Shown here: in pieces, positions 1-10,653 of the stretch
How positions within the stretch are numbered: position 1 is the first letter of the stretch
Layout: every line of letters starts with the position of its first letter
Origin: Rhynchosporium graminicola
Lineage: Eukaryota > Ascomycota > Leotiomycetes > Helotiales > Ploettnerulaceae
Direction of reading: 5' to 3'
Length of the DNA stretch: 64,000 bases
Assembly (NCBI GenBank): GCA_900074885.1
Contig: FJUW01000009.1
Span: 543,349 to 607,348 of the forward strand
Translations under genes and position numbers: made by a program
The notes under the pieces: model-generated
The model's input: the letters and a program-made list of their open reading frames with translations, nothing else
Databases searched by the model: none
Told to the model about the DNA's origin: nothing

Positions 1-853
1 CTGATTCTAAGCTTAATATACTCCGGTAAGATACTCTTTTTAAGCTATTTAGTGAAGATCTCTATAGTAATAAAGCCTTAGAAGATTAAAGGCTAATAAT
101 ACCCTCTTATAGAGTATACTAGTAATATTAACTACCTTATTGACCTTTTTAGAACCCTCGATACCTCTGCTAGAGCTCCTCTTAGAGCTTAACTTCTCTT
201 TCTTTCTATTATACGTTCGTTATAAGTAGATTTATCGATAAAGCAAAAGTAGTAAGAATTCTAGAATACTATCTTACGCCTCTAAGTAGCGATTAATTCG
301 TCGTTTCGTTAGGCTATAGATACTAAGAGTACCTTCTTAGTATATTTGATTCGTTTAAGAGCTTTAGAGACTTAATTAATTAATATATTAATATTATAAG
401 CTTTATAAAAGTAGGTAGTAATCTTATCTAAGTACAGATCTGGATCTCTCTCTAATAGAGCTATAATATATAGCTCTATATTATTAGTTATTACTAGCTA
501 AGGACCTCTCCGGTGTCGATTTAGAGCCTTATCTTATTAGATTCGACGATTACACTAGTAAATTATCTTATATATTATTCTATACTCTCTTACTAAGGCG
601 CGTAGGTTAAGATTCTCTCCTGAACGTAGTACTTAATCGATTTAGTATATTTTCTATACTAGCAGATTAGGAGCTATAATATTAATATTATAGTAGACTT
701 AATATATACTCTATAGATTAAGAGCTTTAAAAAGAAGTAGTTTAGAGGCAAATCAGTATAGTATTTATAGAGCTTTAGTAGTTTCTAGTTCTGATAATTA
801 TAGTATATTAATATTTAGTAGGGTTTATACTAAAAGGCGGTGTACCGGCGTTA
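1..853 (-). mobile_element. Copy A of RIP-damaged inverted-repeat DNA transposon (partial)
   Basis: This stretch matches 3170-4022 at a constant offset of 3169 bases with no net indel. The differences I checked are C/T or G/A transitions. It is the transposase-side end of the element, cut by the window start. It ends in the same terminal sequence (GGCGGTGTACCGGCGTTA) as copy B. The reading direction of the transposase is minus. Copy A carries more T/A at the variable sites than copy B, as expected if RIP hit it harder. Confidence 0.85.
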
Positions 854-890
854 TTTACTAAAGAATCACGCTAAACCGAAGAATAGCTTA
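854..890 (+). repeat. 37-bp spacer between transposon copies, first copy
   Basis: The sequence from TTTACTAAAG to AATAGCTTA lies between the end of copy A and the start of copy B. It is repeated exactly at 4023-4059, immediately after copy B. It is not part of the inverted repeat, because its complement is absent outside the left end of copy B. Confidence 0.85.
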
Positions 891-1069
891 TAACGCCGGT
901 ATACCGCCTTTTAGTATGAATCCCACTAAATATTAATATATTATAATTATTAGAACTAGAAACTACTAAAGCTCTATAAATACTATACCGATTTGCCTCC
1001 AAACTACTTCTTTTTAAAGCTCTTAATCTATAGAGTATATATTTAGTCTGCAGCTATACTTTCTAAATC

Positions 1070-2880
1070 TACTTCTAAGATTAGTATAAAAGCTCCAAAA
1101 GGACGTAAATCGACTAAACTACGTACTTGATTACCTTCTGCGCTAGTATAACTAGCTAAAATAACCCTGAAAATTAATACTAAGAGTACTATAACTAAGT
1201 CTACTGAGCCTACTATAGACTCAGTTGCAGCTACAGTACTAGCTACAGTACCAGCTATAGTACTAGTACTAGTACTAGTACTAGCTATAGTACTAGCACT
1301 AGCTATAGTAAGCTAATCGATACCTCCACCTCCACCTGAATCGATTATACTCTCTTCTTCGCTTCTGCAGATTATTATATAGGTTATAGAGTTAGAAATT
1401 CGATACTACCTAGATAGCGAGCGTATTAGTAGTATAATTAGTAGTATTTCAAATAAGCTAAGAGAGGAAGGATATACTTACTAATCGATTAAGGAGACTA
1501 CTAGAGAGGTAGCAGATAATACTATTAATTTAAAGGGTATTTCCAGCCTAAGAAGAGATTATACTTACTAGTACGCTATGTATAGAGCTAATAGTAATCC
1601 GACTAAGGTAGATATTAGTAATTCAGCTGATTTCGACTATATTATTAAACGAGTTTCAAACTAGGGAGCTAAAAGCAAGAAGAAGATACTTAGACTCTAG
1701 ATTTACTTTAGTATCGTCTTAACTCCTTAGAGTATAGTTCGACCTCTATAGAAAGATCTAGTACTAGTAAAGCCTCTAATTATTACTATTCTAAAGCGTA
1801 TATATAGAGATCTAAGAGAGGAGAGAGAGGAGGTACTAAAGCTTAAGAAATCTCGTATAGCGATAGTATAGTTAATAGAGGAGGAGAAACTAAGCTATTA
1901 AGCCGAAAAAGGAACCTTTAAGGAGCTCTTAACCTTAATTTAAGTACTATAAGCTTATAAAGTTAGCTCTTATAGTTTAACTACTCGCTTTTACTAGGTA
2001 AATAATAATAAGTACTATTACCTCTTAGGAGCTGATTTGACTTACTAGGGCTATAATATTAAAGAAGGAGTTACTATAATTAATAAGCTTTCTATACTTT
2101 ATAGAGGAGACTTATTAAGAGAGCTTACTAGGCGTCGAGAGGCAGAAGAAGTAAAGGAGAGAAGAGGGAGGAAGCAGAAGAAGAGAGAGTCTTACTATAA
2201 TTTATCTTTATTACCGGAACGTCGAATAGGAGCCTAATACCCTCTGCAGATACCTTATTAGCCTCTAAATAGCTTCCTATATTAGTACCCTATAATATAA
2301 CCTCCTTAACCTCCTCTAGTATAGTCTCCTTATACTCCTAGCTTATAGGGCTATTTTCAACCTCTGATATACCCTTAACTTAATATATCTCCTCTAGACT
2401 ATAAATATTAACTGCCTGAACCTTAATTACCTCTAAATCGACTATAGAAGAGAGCTAGGAGTAAGTTTCTATCGATAGCAGATCTGCGAGAGTCGAGCTT
2501 ACTATATAGTAATAGTAATTCTGAAGAGGTATTATTTGCGCTAAAAACGTTTCTTTATAAGCTCTTATTACTCCCTAAAGCTTCTATAGCTTTATAATTC
2601 GATTTCGCTATTAAGATATTTATAGAGTAAGAGTATAATATAGCTATAATATTAGAGATAATAATTAGAGAGGGAATAGAGCTTAGAATAAAAGCTAAAG
2701 TCTTAAAGGTTATAAAGATAAATTTAAAAGTATTTAAGAAGTAGTATAATTAGTAAGAAGTATAATAAACTATAGAAGAGGAGGAGGAGGAGGAGGAGAA
2801 GGAGAAGGAGAAGGAGGAGTAGAGAGTAAATTTCTAGTAATTATAGCTATTTATATGCCTTCTTCTTCTTCTTCTTTAAG
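1070..2880 (+). pseudogene. Accessory ORF of the transposon, RIP-inactivated
   Basis: The plus strand has one dominant readable frame with many in-frame TAG/TAA. It begins with a Lys/Ser/Thr-rich stretch (about 1080-1150), then a Val/Ala/Leu simple repeat (1230-1310). A charged segment follows, then a Pro/Tyr/Gln-rich segment (about 2220-2440) and a Gly/Glu run from (GGA)n at 2775-2820. I do not recognise a domain. Its place opposite the transposase in the same TIR-bounded unit makes it a likely second gene of the element. Boundaries are approximate. Confidence 0.5.
2775..2820 (+). repeat. GGA/GAA-rich microsatellite
   Basis: A run of GAGGAGGAG turning into GAGAAGGAGAAG inside the accessory ORF of copy B. 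It probably grew by slippage. Confidence 0.8.
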
Positions 2881-2899
2881 ACCTTAGTACCTATAATAG

Positions 2900-3860
2900 C
2901 GAAAATATACCCTTACTTTATATTAAGCTTTAGCTCTAATTCTAACTATACGTATAGCTAGTATTAAGAAGCTTTTAAACTCCTCCTAAGTATACTATTT
3001 CTACTTCTAATTTCTTCTAATCTACGCCTTTAGATCTACGAAACTCTCTTTAATTAAGTTGAAAAAAGGGTAATATAATAGGAGATATTTAAGCTAAAGA
3101 CCGAAGGTAGCGCATAAGATAGCGACTTTAGGAGCTCTATAGATAGAGGCGTTATCTATAATAATAACTCTAATTCTAAGCTTAATATACTCCGGTAAGA
3201 TACTCTTTTCAAGCTATTTAGTGAAGATCTCTATAGTAATAAAGCCTTAGAAGATTAAAGGCTAATAATACCCTCTTATAGAGTATACCGGTAATATTAA
3301 CTACCTTATCGACCTTTTTAGAACCCTTGATACCTCTGCTAGAGCTCCTCTTAGAGCTTAACCTCTTCTTCTTTCTGCTATACGTTCGTTATAAGTAGAT
3401 TTATTAATAAAGTAAAGGTAATAAGAATTCCAGAATACTATCTTATGCCTCTAAGTAGTAATTAATTTATCGTTTCGTTAGGCCGCAGATACTAAGAGTA
3501 CTTTCTTAGTATATTTGATTCGTTTAAGAGCTTTAGAGACTTAATTAATCGATATATCGATATCGTAAGCTTTATAAAGGTAAGTAGTAATCTTATCTAA
3601 GTATAGATCTAGATCTCTCTCTAATAGAGCTATAATATATAGCTCTATATTATTAGTTATTACTAGCTAAGGACCTCTCCGGCGTCGATTTAGAGCCTTA
3701 TCTTATTGGATTCGATGATTACGCTAGTAAATTGTCTTATATATTATTCTATACTCTCTTACTAAGGCGCGTAGGTTAAGATTCTCTCCTGAACGTAGTA
3801 CTTGATCGATTTAGTGTGTTTTCTATACTAGCAGATTAGGAGCTATAATATTAACGTTAT
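2900..3860 (-). pseudogene. DDE transposase remnant (Tc1/mariner superfamily)
   Basis: Read on the minus strand, the catalytic core is recognisable. A hydrophobic strand leads to the second Asp in an I-I-D-N-A-S-I-x-R-A-P motif near 3140-3170. About 20 residues later comes an L-x-Y-L motif, and then N-L-I-x-E-S-F-x-x-L-K (near 3030-3060), the usual context of the third acidic residue. Upstream there is a basic N-terminal part. Many TAG/TAA codons interrupt the frame and there is no open frame of useful length, so it is inactive. Ends are approximate. Confidence 0.7.
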
Positions 3861-4022
3861 AGTAGACTTAATATATACTCTATAGATTAAGAGCTTCAAA
3901 AAGAAGTAGTTTAGAGGCAAATCAGTATAGTATTTATAGAGCTTCAGTAGTTTCTAGTTCTGATAATTATAGTATATTAATATTTAGTGGGGTTCACACT
4001 AAAAGGCGGTGTACCGGCGTTA

Positions 4023-4059
4023 TTTACTAAAGAATCACGCTAAACCGAAGAATAGCTTA
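4023..4059 (+). repeat. 37-bp spacer, second copy
   Basis: Identical to 854-890. It closes the tandem array, which has a period of 3169 (3132-bp element plus 37-bp spacer). From 4060 onward the sequence is normal-composition flank. Confidence 0.85.
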
Positions 4060-6270
4060 TAGCTTCTGGTGATCGGCCGATAGCTTCATTCATACCAGAA
4101 CTTATCAACATGATGTCTCTCAGACTTGTCTCCTGAGGGAAAGCTAGATCCAGTAGCGAAATAACAATTAGAAACGTGTCACAAGACTCACAACTGAAGC
4201 TGGGGCAAATGTTGTCCAAACTGAAAGTGGGGTTCGTGTCGTAAGTATATGTATTACTATACAAAGTATCTGCCTAACATCCAGCCAATGTTTCCCATGG
4301 ATCTCCTTCTGTAAAAGCAATTCAATACTAGATGCACACGGGAAAGCCTGTAAGTGGTTGACTCGACGCCTCATATTTTTGAGTATTCAGCACAAGGTCT
4401 ACTCCTCGGCGGCCCTTCGCAAGCTTCGGGGCCAAGGGACCTTGCTTCGCGCAGTCTATAAAGAAAGTAGTTAGGGGTCCTCACAAACAGCTGCCCTACG
4501 CAAGCTTCGGGGCTGTTTTGATTCGGGCGTGAGTAAGATTTTGGTGTTCCTTCTTTTCGGCCGTGCACCTGCCAAGGCCTGGCTGTAGCCAATCACAGTA
4601 TTTCACGTGACCCGTTTTTTAACTGGTGATCCACAAATAGCTCAATATTATATAGATTTGTGGTCGTTGGTCCAGAAGAGACGTCGCTTAAGAAACAGTT
4701 CGCTACCGTACTTGACGAGCAGATATGTATTTCGGCAATCTCATCTCCAAAGTCTAATCCCGACCCTGAACATGGTATCATCACTATGACAAGTCTTGAT
4801 CCAATTATGTTTGCGCCGCAGATGTAACCTGCCTCGTTCAGAGGAAAGAAATTCAACGATAGAAAGTTCGAATAACAGATAGGTGCAGATTACACAGGGA
4901 ATACCTCTATACTATTATATAGGACTGAATGAATCTAGAGAGTAGGTACGCACGATTGGTACCAGAATTAATCCAGCCCTTCGACCTTCTGACACATCAT
5001 CTTCTGACACAACCCAGTCCAAATCGCTACAGTTTACACAACCTCGGGAATATTCAAACTCGTCAATGGAAGCCCGCATCGTTTCATAGCATATCACTGT
5101 GATCCTGACCAAAATTTCGTCGCTTCTACCATGGAATGTGCATCATAGCTTTTCAATTTGACATTACCGTTAATTTCATAAAAACAATCTGTGTCTTCGC
5201 TTCTCCACCTCCTAGAATTCTCATTGACTTATTCGTCTCGAATTTCGTTGGTGAATGGTTGGGTGTTTCTCGATCCAATCGAAAGTTCCTATGCTGGGAT
5301 GGCACGGCTGGGGCAGATCCGGGGCTTCAGTCCCCTAAGGGGTCTCGCTTGGTGCCAACATCCGTGCTGCCAGACTGATAGTGTTAGAGTTTTTCTTTGG
5401 GCCCTTTCTCATCGGAGTTTTATGGGAAATGCCTGGCTGCCATTGTTAGATCGACGACTCATCGAGAAATGCTATATAGTCATAGCGATCAAAATAATAC
5501 GGAGAGCTCTTGCCTGTTGAACGATCCCGGATCCAATGCAGAAGTTGGATCAGACGCTGATGTTTCAATGGCAAATATGCCAGGACAAGTGCGCAATGTA
5601 CCATATGTAAGCTTCTATGCAGAGTTCTTGCTTGACAATTCTTCTCGCTGAATACAAACTTCAGGTACGCGGAAAATTCTACAACGGTGAGACATAAATG
5701 ACCATAATCTTCTCAGCTTGGATGAAATTATGAACTACATTCAGTCGCTCTAACGATGCGGTGAAGGTAAACTTGAGATTTCCGAATTGTTTACTATCGC
5801 TTCGCATAATTAGCGTTCATCCGTTATCGAAAGCTTCAAGCTACAGGGAGCTGTCAACGTCTAGGCCCTGCAGGAGTCCCTGAGCGTACGCTGCATGAGC
5901 CTAAGCGAGCAGCATCTCCCGGATGAAATCGATCCACTGAGAAAGCACATACCTATGATCCTACTCTGTATTGCCATCTCTGACACATGACACCAGATGG
6001 CGGCCCTAGGCAAGGGACGGAATCCATCCTTTGTCCGGGGGTTACACACCTAGAACAGCCTTCGCATGACCAGAGACAACTTCCAATTTGATATCATATT
6101 TCATTTCATAGATTACCTCTCACTCATCGCCACTGTTCACCTGATCTATCTTACAATTTGATTATCGACACATTTCTTTCCTCGTAATGATCCGTCAATC
6201 TCAGCATTTCCTGGTCCTAATTCAAGAAGTTTAAACTCGCAAAAATCACGACAGGGACGAATCGGGCAAC
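4060..6270. other. Intergenic, no convincing gene
   Basis: Composition is normal and RIP damage is absent. Short ORFs exist on both strands (for example minus 4593-4856 and 4915-5112). None carries a recognisable motif or joins convincingly by splicing. The 15-mer CGCAAGCTTCGGGGC occurs twice, at 4419-4433 and 4499-4513. The rest holds nothing I can name. Confidence 0.5.
4419..4513 (+). repeat. Pair of 15-bp GC-rich direct repeats
   Basis: CGCAAGCTTCGGGGC occurs at 4419-4433 and again at 4499-4513, 80 bases apart. The motif contains the palindrome AAGCTT. Function unknown; it may be relic duplication or a binding site. Confidence 0.5.
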
Positions 6271-7174
6271 ATGACAGTCGAGAACTTCGATATCGAACGG
6301 TCTGACCAGGAGATGATACACCGGACACTGGTTGCGAGTATTTCGTTCTGGTTGACGATAATTCGACTCCTACAGATCGTACGGCATCTCACATCTATAC
6401 AAACTAGTCTGGATCATCAATTGCTAACGCTAGCAAGGCACTATCGTTTACGGTGCTTTTCTGCACTGGTTTTACAGCACACATTCTCCTCGGTGACTGG
6501 GTGAGTCTCCCTTGTCCTGGAACCTTCGACACTTCGTCTGAGCAGATTTTAGTTCCACACGTTCGGTAAATGGTAGATACAACATTATGGATGAACAAAG
6601 ACTGACAGAAAAAGGGCTAAGCTTTGTTACCTTCATCGTGGCAATGCTTTTCATGACCTACGTACGTTCCACTTCTTCCTCTCACAGCTTCCGCATAATA
6701 TACCAAGGTACTGACCAACGCAAGGCAGGTCTTCGTTGGGCCTCAAAGGTTTCGTAAAGTCTACCAATACAAAGTCCACATGTGAGCATCCACCTCCTCG
6801 AAATTGACCACCCGAATGACCTGACTAACGTAATAACGAGTGCGATGGAAATCTTTGTCACTTGTTTATGGATCGCTACGGTTGCTCTGCTCTCATGGGA
6901 GTGCCAGACGTGGGATGCAGCATCAGATATTGTCGGTGACTTTCTGTCGTCTGAACTAGCCGCTATGGCAGAAGCGTTGCCGAACCAGGATATGGGCATA
7001 TTGTCGTTACAGGCTGCCACTGCTCTGGCTAGCATCAATTGTGTTTTCTGGGCATTTACTTTGTTCATGTGTAAGTGCAACCCGCGATTTCTTGAGCCTG
7101 AGGATTGTGGTATTCCAACATAAGCTAATGATAGGGCAGTAAGACGAGTACTGCTCTATCCCTCAGGGAGCTGA
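6271..7174 (+). CDS. MARVEL-like four-transmembrane protein, seven exons
   Basis: Proposed exons are 6271-6378, 6438-6500, 6553-6565, 6609-6661, 6729-6781, 6841-7070 and 7140-7174. They keep one frame and give 184 residues. Four hydrophobic helices are visible at about 28-54, 62-82, 97-116 and 156-180. The first holds an I-R-L-L-Q-I motif like helix 1 of fungal MARVEL-domain membrane proteins. The loop between helices 3 and 4 is acidic and probably lumenal or outside. The protein has a short cytosolic N terminus and ends in a basic R-R-V tail. Introns are 43-69 nt and most have CTAAC/CTGAC-type branch sites. Intron 1 uses an AAG acceptor and exon 3 has only 13 nt, so this part is least certain. 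Such proteins organise membrane domains or vesicles; the exact role is unknown. Confidence 0.72.
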
Positions 7175-7869
7175 TGATCCTTATTCAATGCAACGGCTTG
7201 CAACAAAGTCTCGCCTTTACGGCGGACGAGTCATCATCTTCGGGTCACCAGCGTATAATGAAACAAGAAGTGGTCGAGCCTCTTCCGAGGGACCTTACGA
7301 CCACAAATCATGTAATAAAGCCATGGGATAGAACCCAAAACGACACATTCAATCGTTATTGGGGATGACATGGGACGGCTTTTGAGAAGCTCTGCATAAT
7401 TAATCCGCTTGAATATTAGCGACCTGGAGTTACTTGTTTCATCATTCGAGAGGGGTCAGCAAGGGGTTTGTCAAGGTTTTTCCAGACAACACCGATTTCG
7501 GCGTACACATTTTTACAGTTTTGGGTGAAACAAATACTTAATCAAACAAATATACCCTTATGAAATTCAAACTTGTCAAAGCCGACATTGAGTTAGGATG
7601 ACAGTGGATCTCCAGCAAATGGAATCCGCTTGCCTGATCCTATTGAGGATTTCCTCAAAGAATCGTCCCATGTGATTATGATATATTGAAGACGCTCTCT
7701 AATGATGTGCCAAATTCAATTTTTGACAAAAGGGCGGTAGGCTTTATACACCTGTGAAGCTCCTTCTATATTTTCCACCAAGCCAAAGGAAATCCTAAGT
7801 GCCGATACAACAGCAGCAAGGCAGAATGAGGACCATTGAACACGTTAACTTCTGCCATACACAACGGTG

Positions 7870-8169
7870 TTACCACGCCTTCTTCTGCCTCATTGAAGAC
7901 TTTTTCGAGTATAAACAACCGGTTAAGTAAGCGGGTTTGGCTACTAAGAAGCTAACAGCGATTTCCCAGTGGACGTTTATCTTCTTCTTACCAGCTCGGA
8001 GTATATAGAAAAATATGAACCAGTGTTCAGGAGGATATACCTCACCGTCTAACGAGAAGGCCGCCATGAGGATTTCAGACACTTCGGCCGTCTTCAGCGT
8101 CGGTGAGTTTCTGATTGGAAGACGAATTGGAATCTGGAGGGTGATACGAGATCCGTGATAGAGATCCAT
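7870..8169 (-). CDS. Doubtful 99-residue ORF
   Basis: ATG at 8169, stop at 7870. The predicted protein is basic, with a central aromatic stretch (W-F-I-F-F-Y) and a Lys-rich C terminus. It has no family resemblance I recognise, no signal peptide, and no supporting neighbour. It may be a chance ORF; it is listed because it is the only ATG-initiated frame of some length in this gap. Confidence 0.2.
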   Translation of the reverse strand: MDLYHGSRITLQIPIRLPIRNSPTLKTAEVSEILMAAFSLDGEVYPPEHWFIFFYILRAGKKKINVHWEIAVSFLVAKPAYLTGCLYSKKSSMRQKKAW

Positions 8170-8333
8170 ACGTTAGGCTTTTAAAGTAGTCTTGTTCATG
8201 TTGTATTGTTCGTCACTGAGACACACTGCAGTAAAGCGCATACATTCGCTGGCTGCGGTACTTTTGACCTACTCTTTAACAAAGGTTTCACAAAGCAATA
8301 CATTTTAAATGGAACACCTGCAGCTTGGATTTG

Positions 8334-8382
8334 CCACGCATGTCGTCTCTCCTTCCACGCATGTCGTCTCTCCTTCCATGCA
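8334..8382 (+). repeat. 21-bp tandem repeat, 2.3 copies
   Basis: The unit CCACGCATGTCGTCTCTCCTT occurs at 8334-8354 and 8355-8375, then a partial unit with one change. This is a local slippage duplication in non-coding DNA. Confidence 0.8.
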
Positions 8383-9388
8383 ATTTGCTATCATCCACTC
8401 AACAGGTGTGCAGCGAGCTCATGAGCCTGACACAAATTGATGCAACCCATTTCATCTACAGAAACCACGATCCTGATATACCATTTACAATTAGTTTTGT
8501 TTATCAATCAGGGTACTGTGGGCAAGTCGAATCAAACAACCGGTCACCTCCTCTTTGACACGCGCAGCTACACGAACCAAAGAAGTGGGCATGCTTCTAA
8601 ACAAACTCGCTTAGCTTTATTTATTCCCGAATGACGCTAACGTCGTACTTGATCGATCTTGACTTAGTGACTGGAACTATATAGACTCTTGTGTGAAAGT
8701 CTGATGGTCTATGATATTGGTTTTTTTACTACTTCTAGACAAGCTCAATCTGATAGGTTGCACAGCTGGCAATAAAGCCACCAGCATAACCTGAGACGCA
8801 GGCCTCTGTGTCGTACCAAGGCATCAAGACAGTAATAAGCTTCTATATCATTATGACGACTTGAAAACAGCAGCTATGAAAATCGCGCGGCAGCTTTGTG
8901 AGAAATATAATAAAGAGATCATAGATTTTACGAGACAGAAAGCTATACGCGTGGCAATTGTGTCATTGAGATGATCACAAGTGCGTGTATCTGATCTCTC
9001 AACTCTCCATAGCAAATCCCTGACTACTGTTTCAAAGCCTAGAAAGGGGAGACGATAATTACAGCGTGTGATGACTCAATAAAGGAGAAGTAAACTGTTT
9101 CTAGGTGGCAAGTAGTAATTGGCAATAAGTGACTGAACAAATACTGACAACCACGGCTCGAAAGCGCTTTCATAGGATAAGGCCATCACAGAACCAGACG
9201 AGCTCTATGTTGACGCTTCGAACCCAATTGGAATATATATCATTCGAAAGACAAATGGCTCGAGTTATTGCGTCATATGGCTGGAAAATTCTCTTTAGAG
9301 GATGCGCACCTAAATTATTCACAAAACCATCCGCAAGAGCCTATACAGAACTCACCACCAGCAACCGCTATCCCCATAAGCCTCCAAG

Positions 9389-9975
9389 ATGGAGAACCCC
9401 TACACTGAAGATTATACAGCGGTAGTGGAGGATTTTCTAAATCACTATGATTTGATGGTGAGTCAAATGCTTCGTCCAGAATATATGTTCTCAATAAGCT
9501 ACCGTCAATTCAGCTCTACTTAACGTCTACCATCTCTGGCTAACAACTGTAGCACGCTGCGCCTCTAGCCTGGGCAACTGACCAGCTCTTCGGTGGCATC
9601 TATTTCGTCATCCTCACCCACAAAACCCTTTTCGACGGCTCCATCGAAGAAGTCAAAGCAGCTGGACAAGTCTTTGGTCGCGCCATCGTCGAAAACTACC
9701 CACAAATCCAAGATCGAATCCGCGGTGCCTTGGCAGACGTGATCATGATGATCGATGATACGATCGCGCACGATGAGAGGCTGTATGAGAGCATTCGTGG
9801 CATCTTTGAGGCGCTCGATACCGAGTTTAAGATGCAGGATGAGGGACTTGAGAAGATCATCGCGGGGTGTGAGATGTTGGCCAAAAAGTACAAACTTACC
9901 CGAGACATGCGCACTGTGCGTCGACAGATCACTTTCTGGAGAGAGGTTTTGGATGGTATGCAGGGAGGACACTGA
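9389..9975 (+). CDS. Orphan helical protein, two exons
   Basis: Exon 1 is 9389-9457 and exon 2 is 9553-9975, with a GTGAGT donor, a GGCTAAC branch site and a TAG acceptor. The product has 163 residues. It is acidic and predominantly helical by eye, with no signal peptide or transmembrane helix. A Gly-rich aromatic spot (L-F-G-G-I-Y-F-V-I) near residue 35 is followed by long charged helices. I do not recognise the family. The open frame, clean intron and protein-like composition support a real gene. Confidence 0.6.
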
Positions 9976-10653
9976 TAGCCTGGTAATCTGGGGGGATTGG
10001 ATAGATTACAGGAGTTATTTTTGAGCTTGGAACTATTTCCCGGATGAAAACCGGTGATACAGTGCAGATCACGTCAAAGAGCTTCGGAGAGCACCCTCAC
10101 ATCTCTTTGTACCTCTTGCCGTATCGAGTTGGTGCTGTGAATACTACCAAACGAAGAAAAATTATCCTGCCTTTTCCCATTATACTTTCAGGAGAATGTG
10201 ACTACTGTAAAGCATCTTCTTACGCCCTTCTACAGACAAGGCATTGACGATTGAAAGCTTGGTGTTGGTGTTCTCCATACACATTACAGAAAAATCTGAG
10301 AATGAAAGCACAAGACCAGGCACGTGAATTAAAGTTTCTTTGTGATGCTTTCTTTCCATACATAACGATTGCTAACCTCATACGAAACTCAAAAGGAAGC
10401 TAGTGCTTCTCTATGGTATCTTCTCAACAGTCCGGAATAGAAATAAACCTCAATGTCGGTGTAATCAATCCACCACCACGAAACTAAGCACCAAGTGGCG
10501 CTATCCTGTTGCATTTAAAGACAATTTACTGACCTCGGGAGATCGTTCGTCATACTCAGAGACTCCGTAACCCAAATCATCTATCCAGCATCAAAATCGT
10601 CATTATCCGCGTCGTTGCCCACCCAGCCCATTGGATTGCCCAGTAACTTCCAA
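9976..10653. other. Intergenic between convergent genes
   Basis: This 678-bp stretch lies between the ends of two convergent genes and presumably holds both 3' UTRs. No further ORF, repeat or structured element stands out. Confidence 0.5.

Larger units (their letters stand above)
891..4022 (-). mobile_element. Copy B: complete 3.13-kb TIR DNA transposon, DDE type, RIP-damaged
   Basis: The element is bounded by inverted repeats of about 160 bases (891-1052 and 3862-4022), starting TAACGCCGGT on the left and ending ACCGGCGTTA on the right. The right half encodes, on the minus strand, a broken DDE transposase of the Tc1/mariner superfamily. The left half carries a second broken ORF on the plus strand, so the two ORFs converge. 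At 3132 bp it is longer than a usual Tc1/mariner element (roughly 1.3-2 kb). Stop codons are almost all TAA/TAG, consistent with C-to-T change at CAA/CAG codons. Superfamily assignment rests on the catalytic-region motifs only. Confidence 0.8.
7175..9388. other. Intergenic, no convincing gene
   Basis: Contains an isolated 99-codon minus ORF (7870-8169, listed separately) and a short tandem repeat (8334-8382). I see no recognisable domain, tRNA or mobile element. Confidence 0.5.

Noticed and set aside
1230..1320. Short tandem CTAGTACTAG-like stretch, considered as CRISPR-like or centromeric
   Set aside because: Simple Val/Leu-coding repeat inside the transposon ORF, without spacers.
5136..5651. 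Three overlapping plus ORFs of 80-109 codons
   Set aside because: No motif, no clear intron logic, and they overlap each other in different frames.
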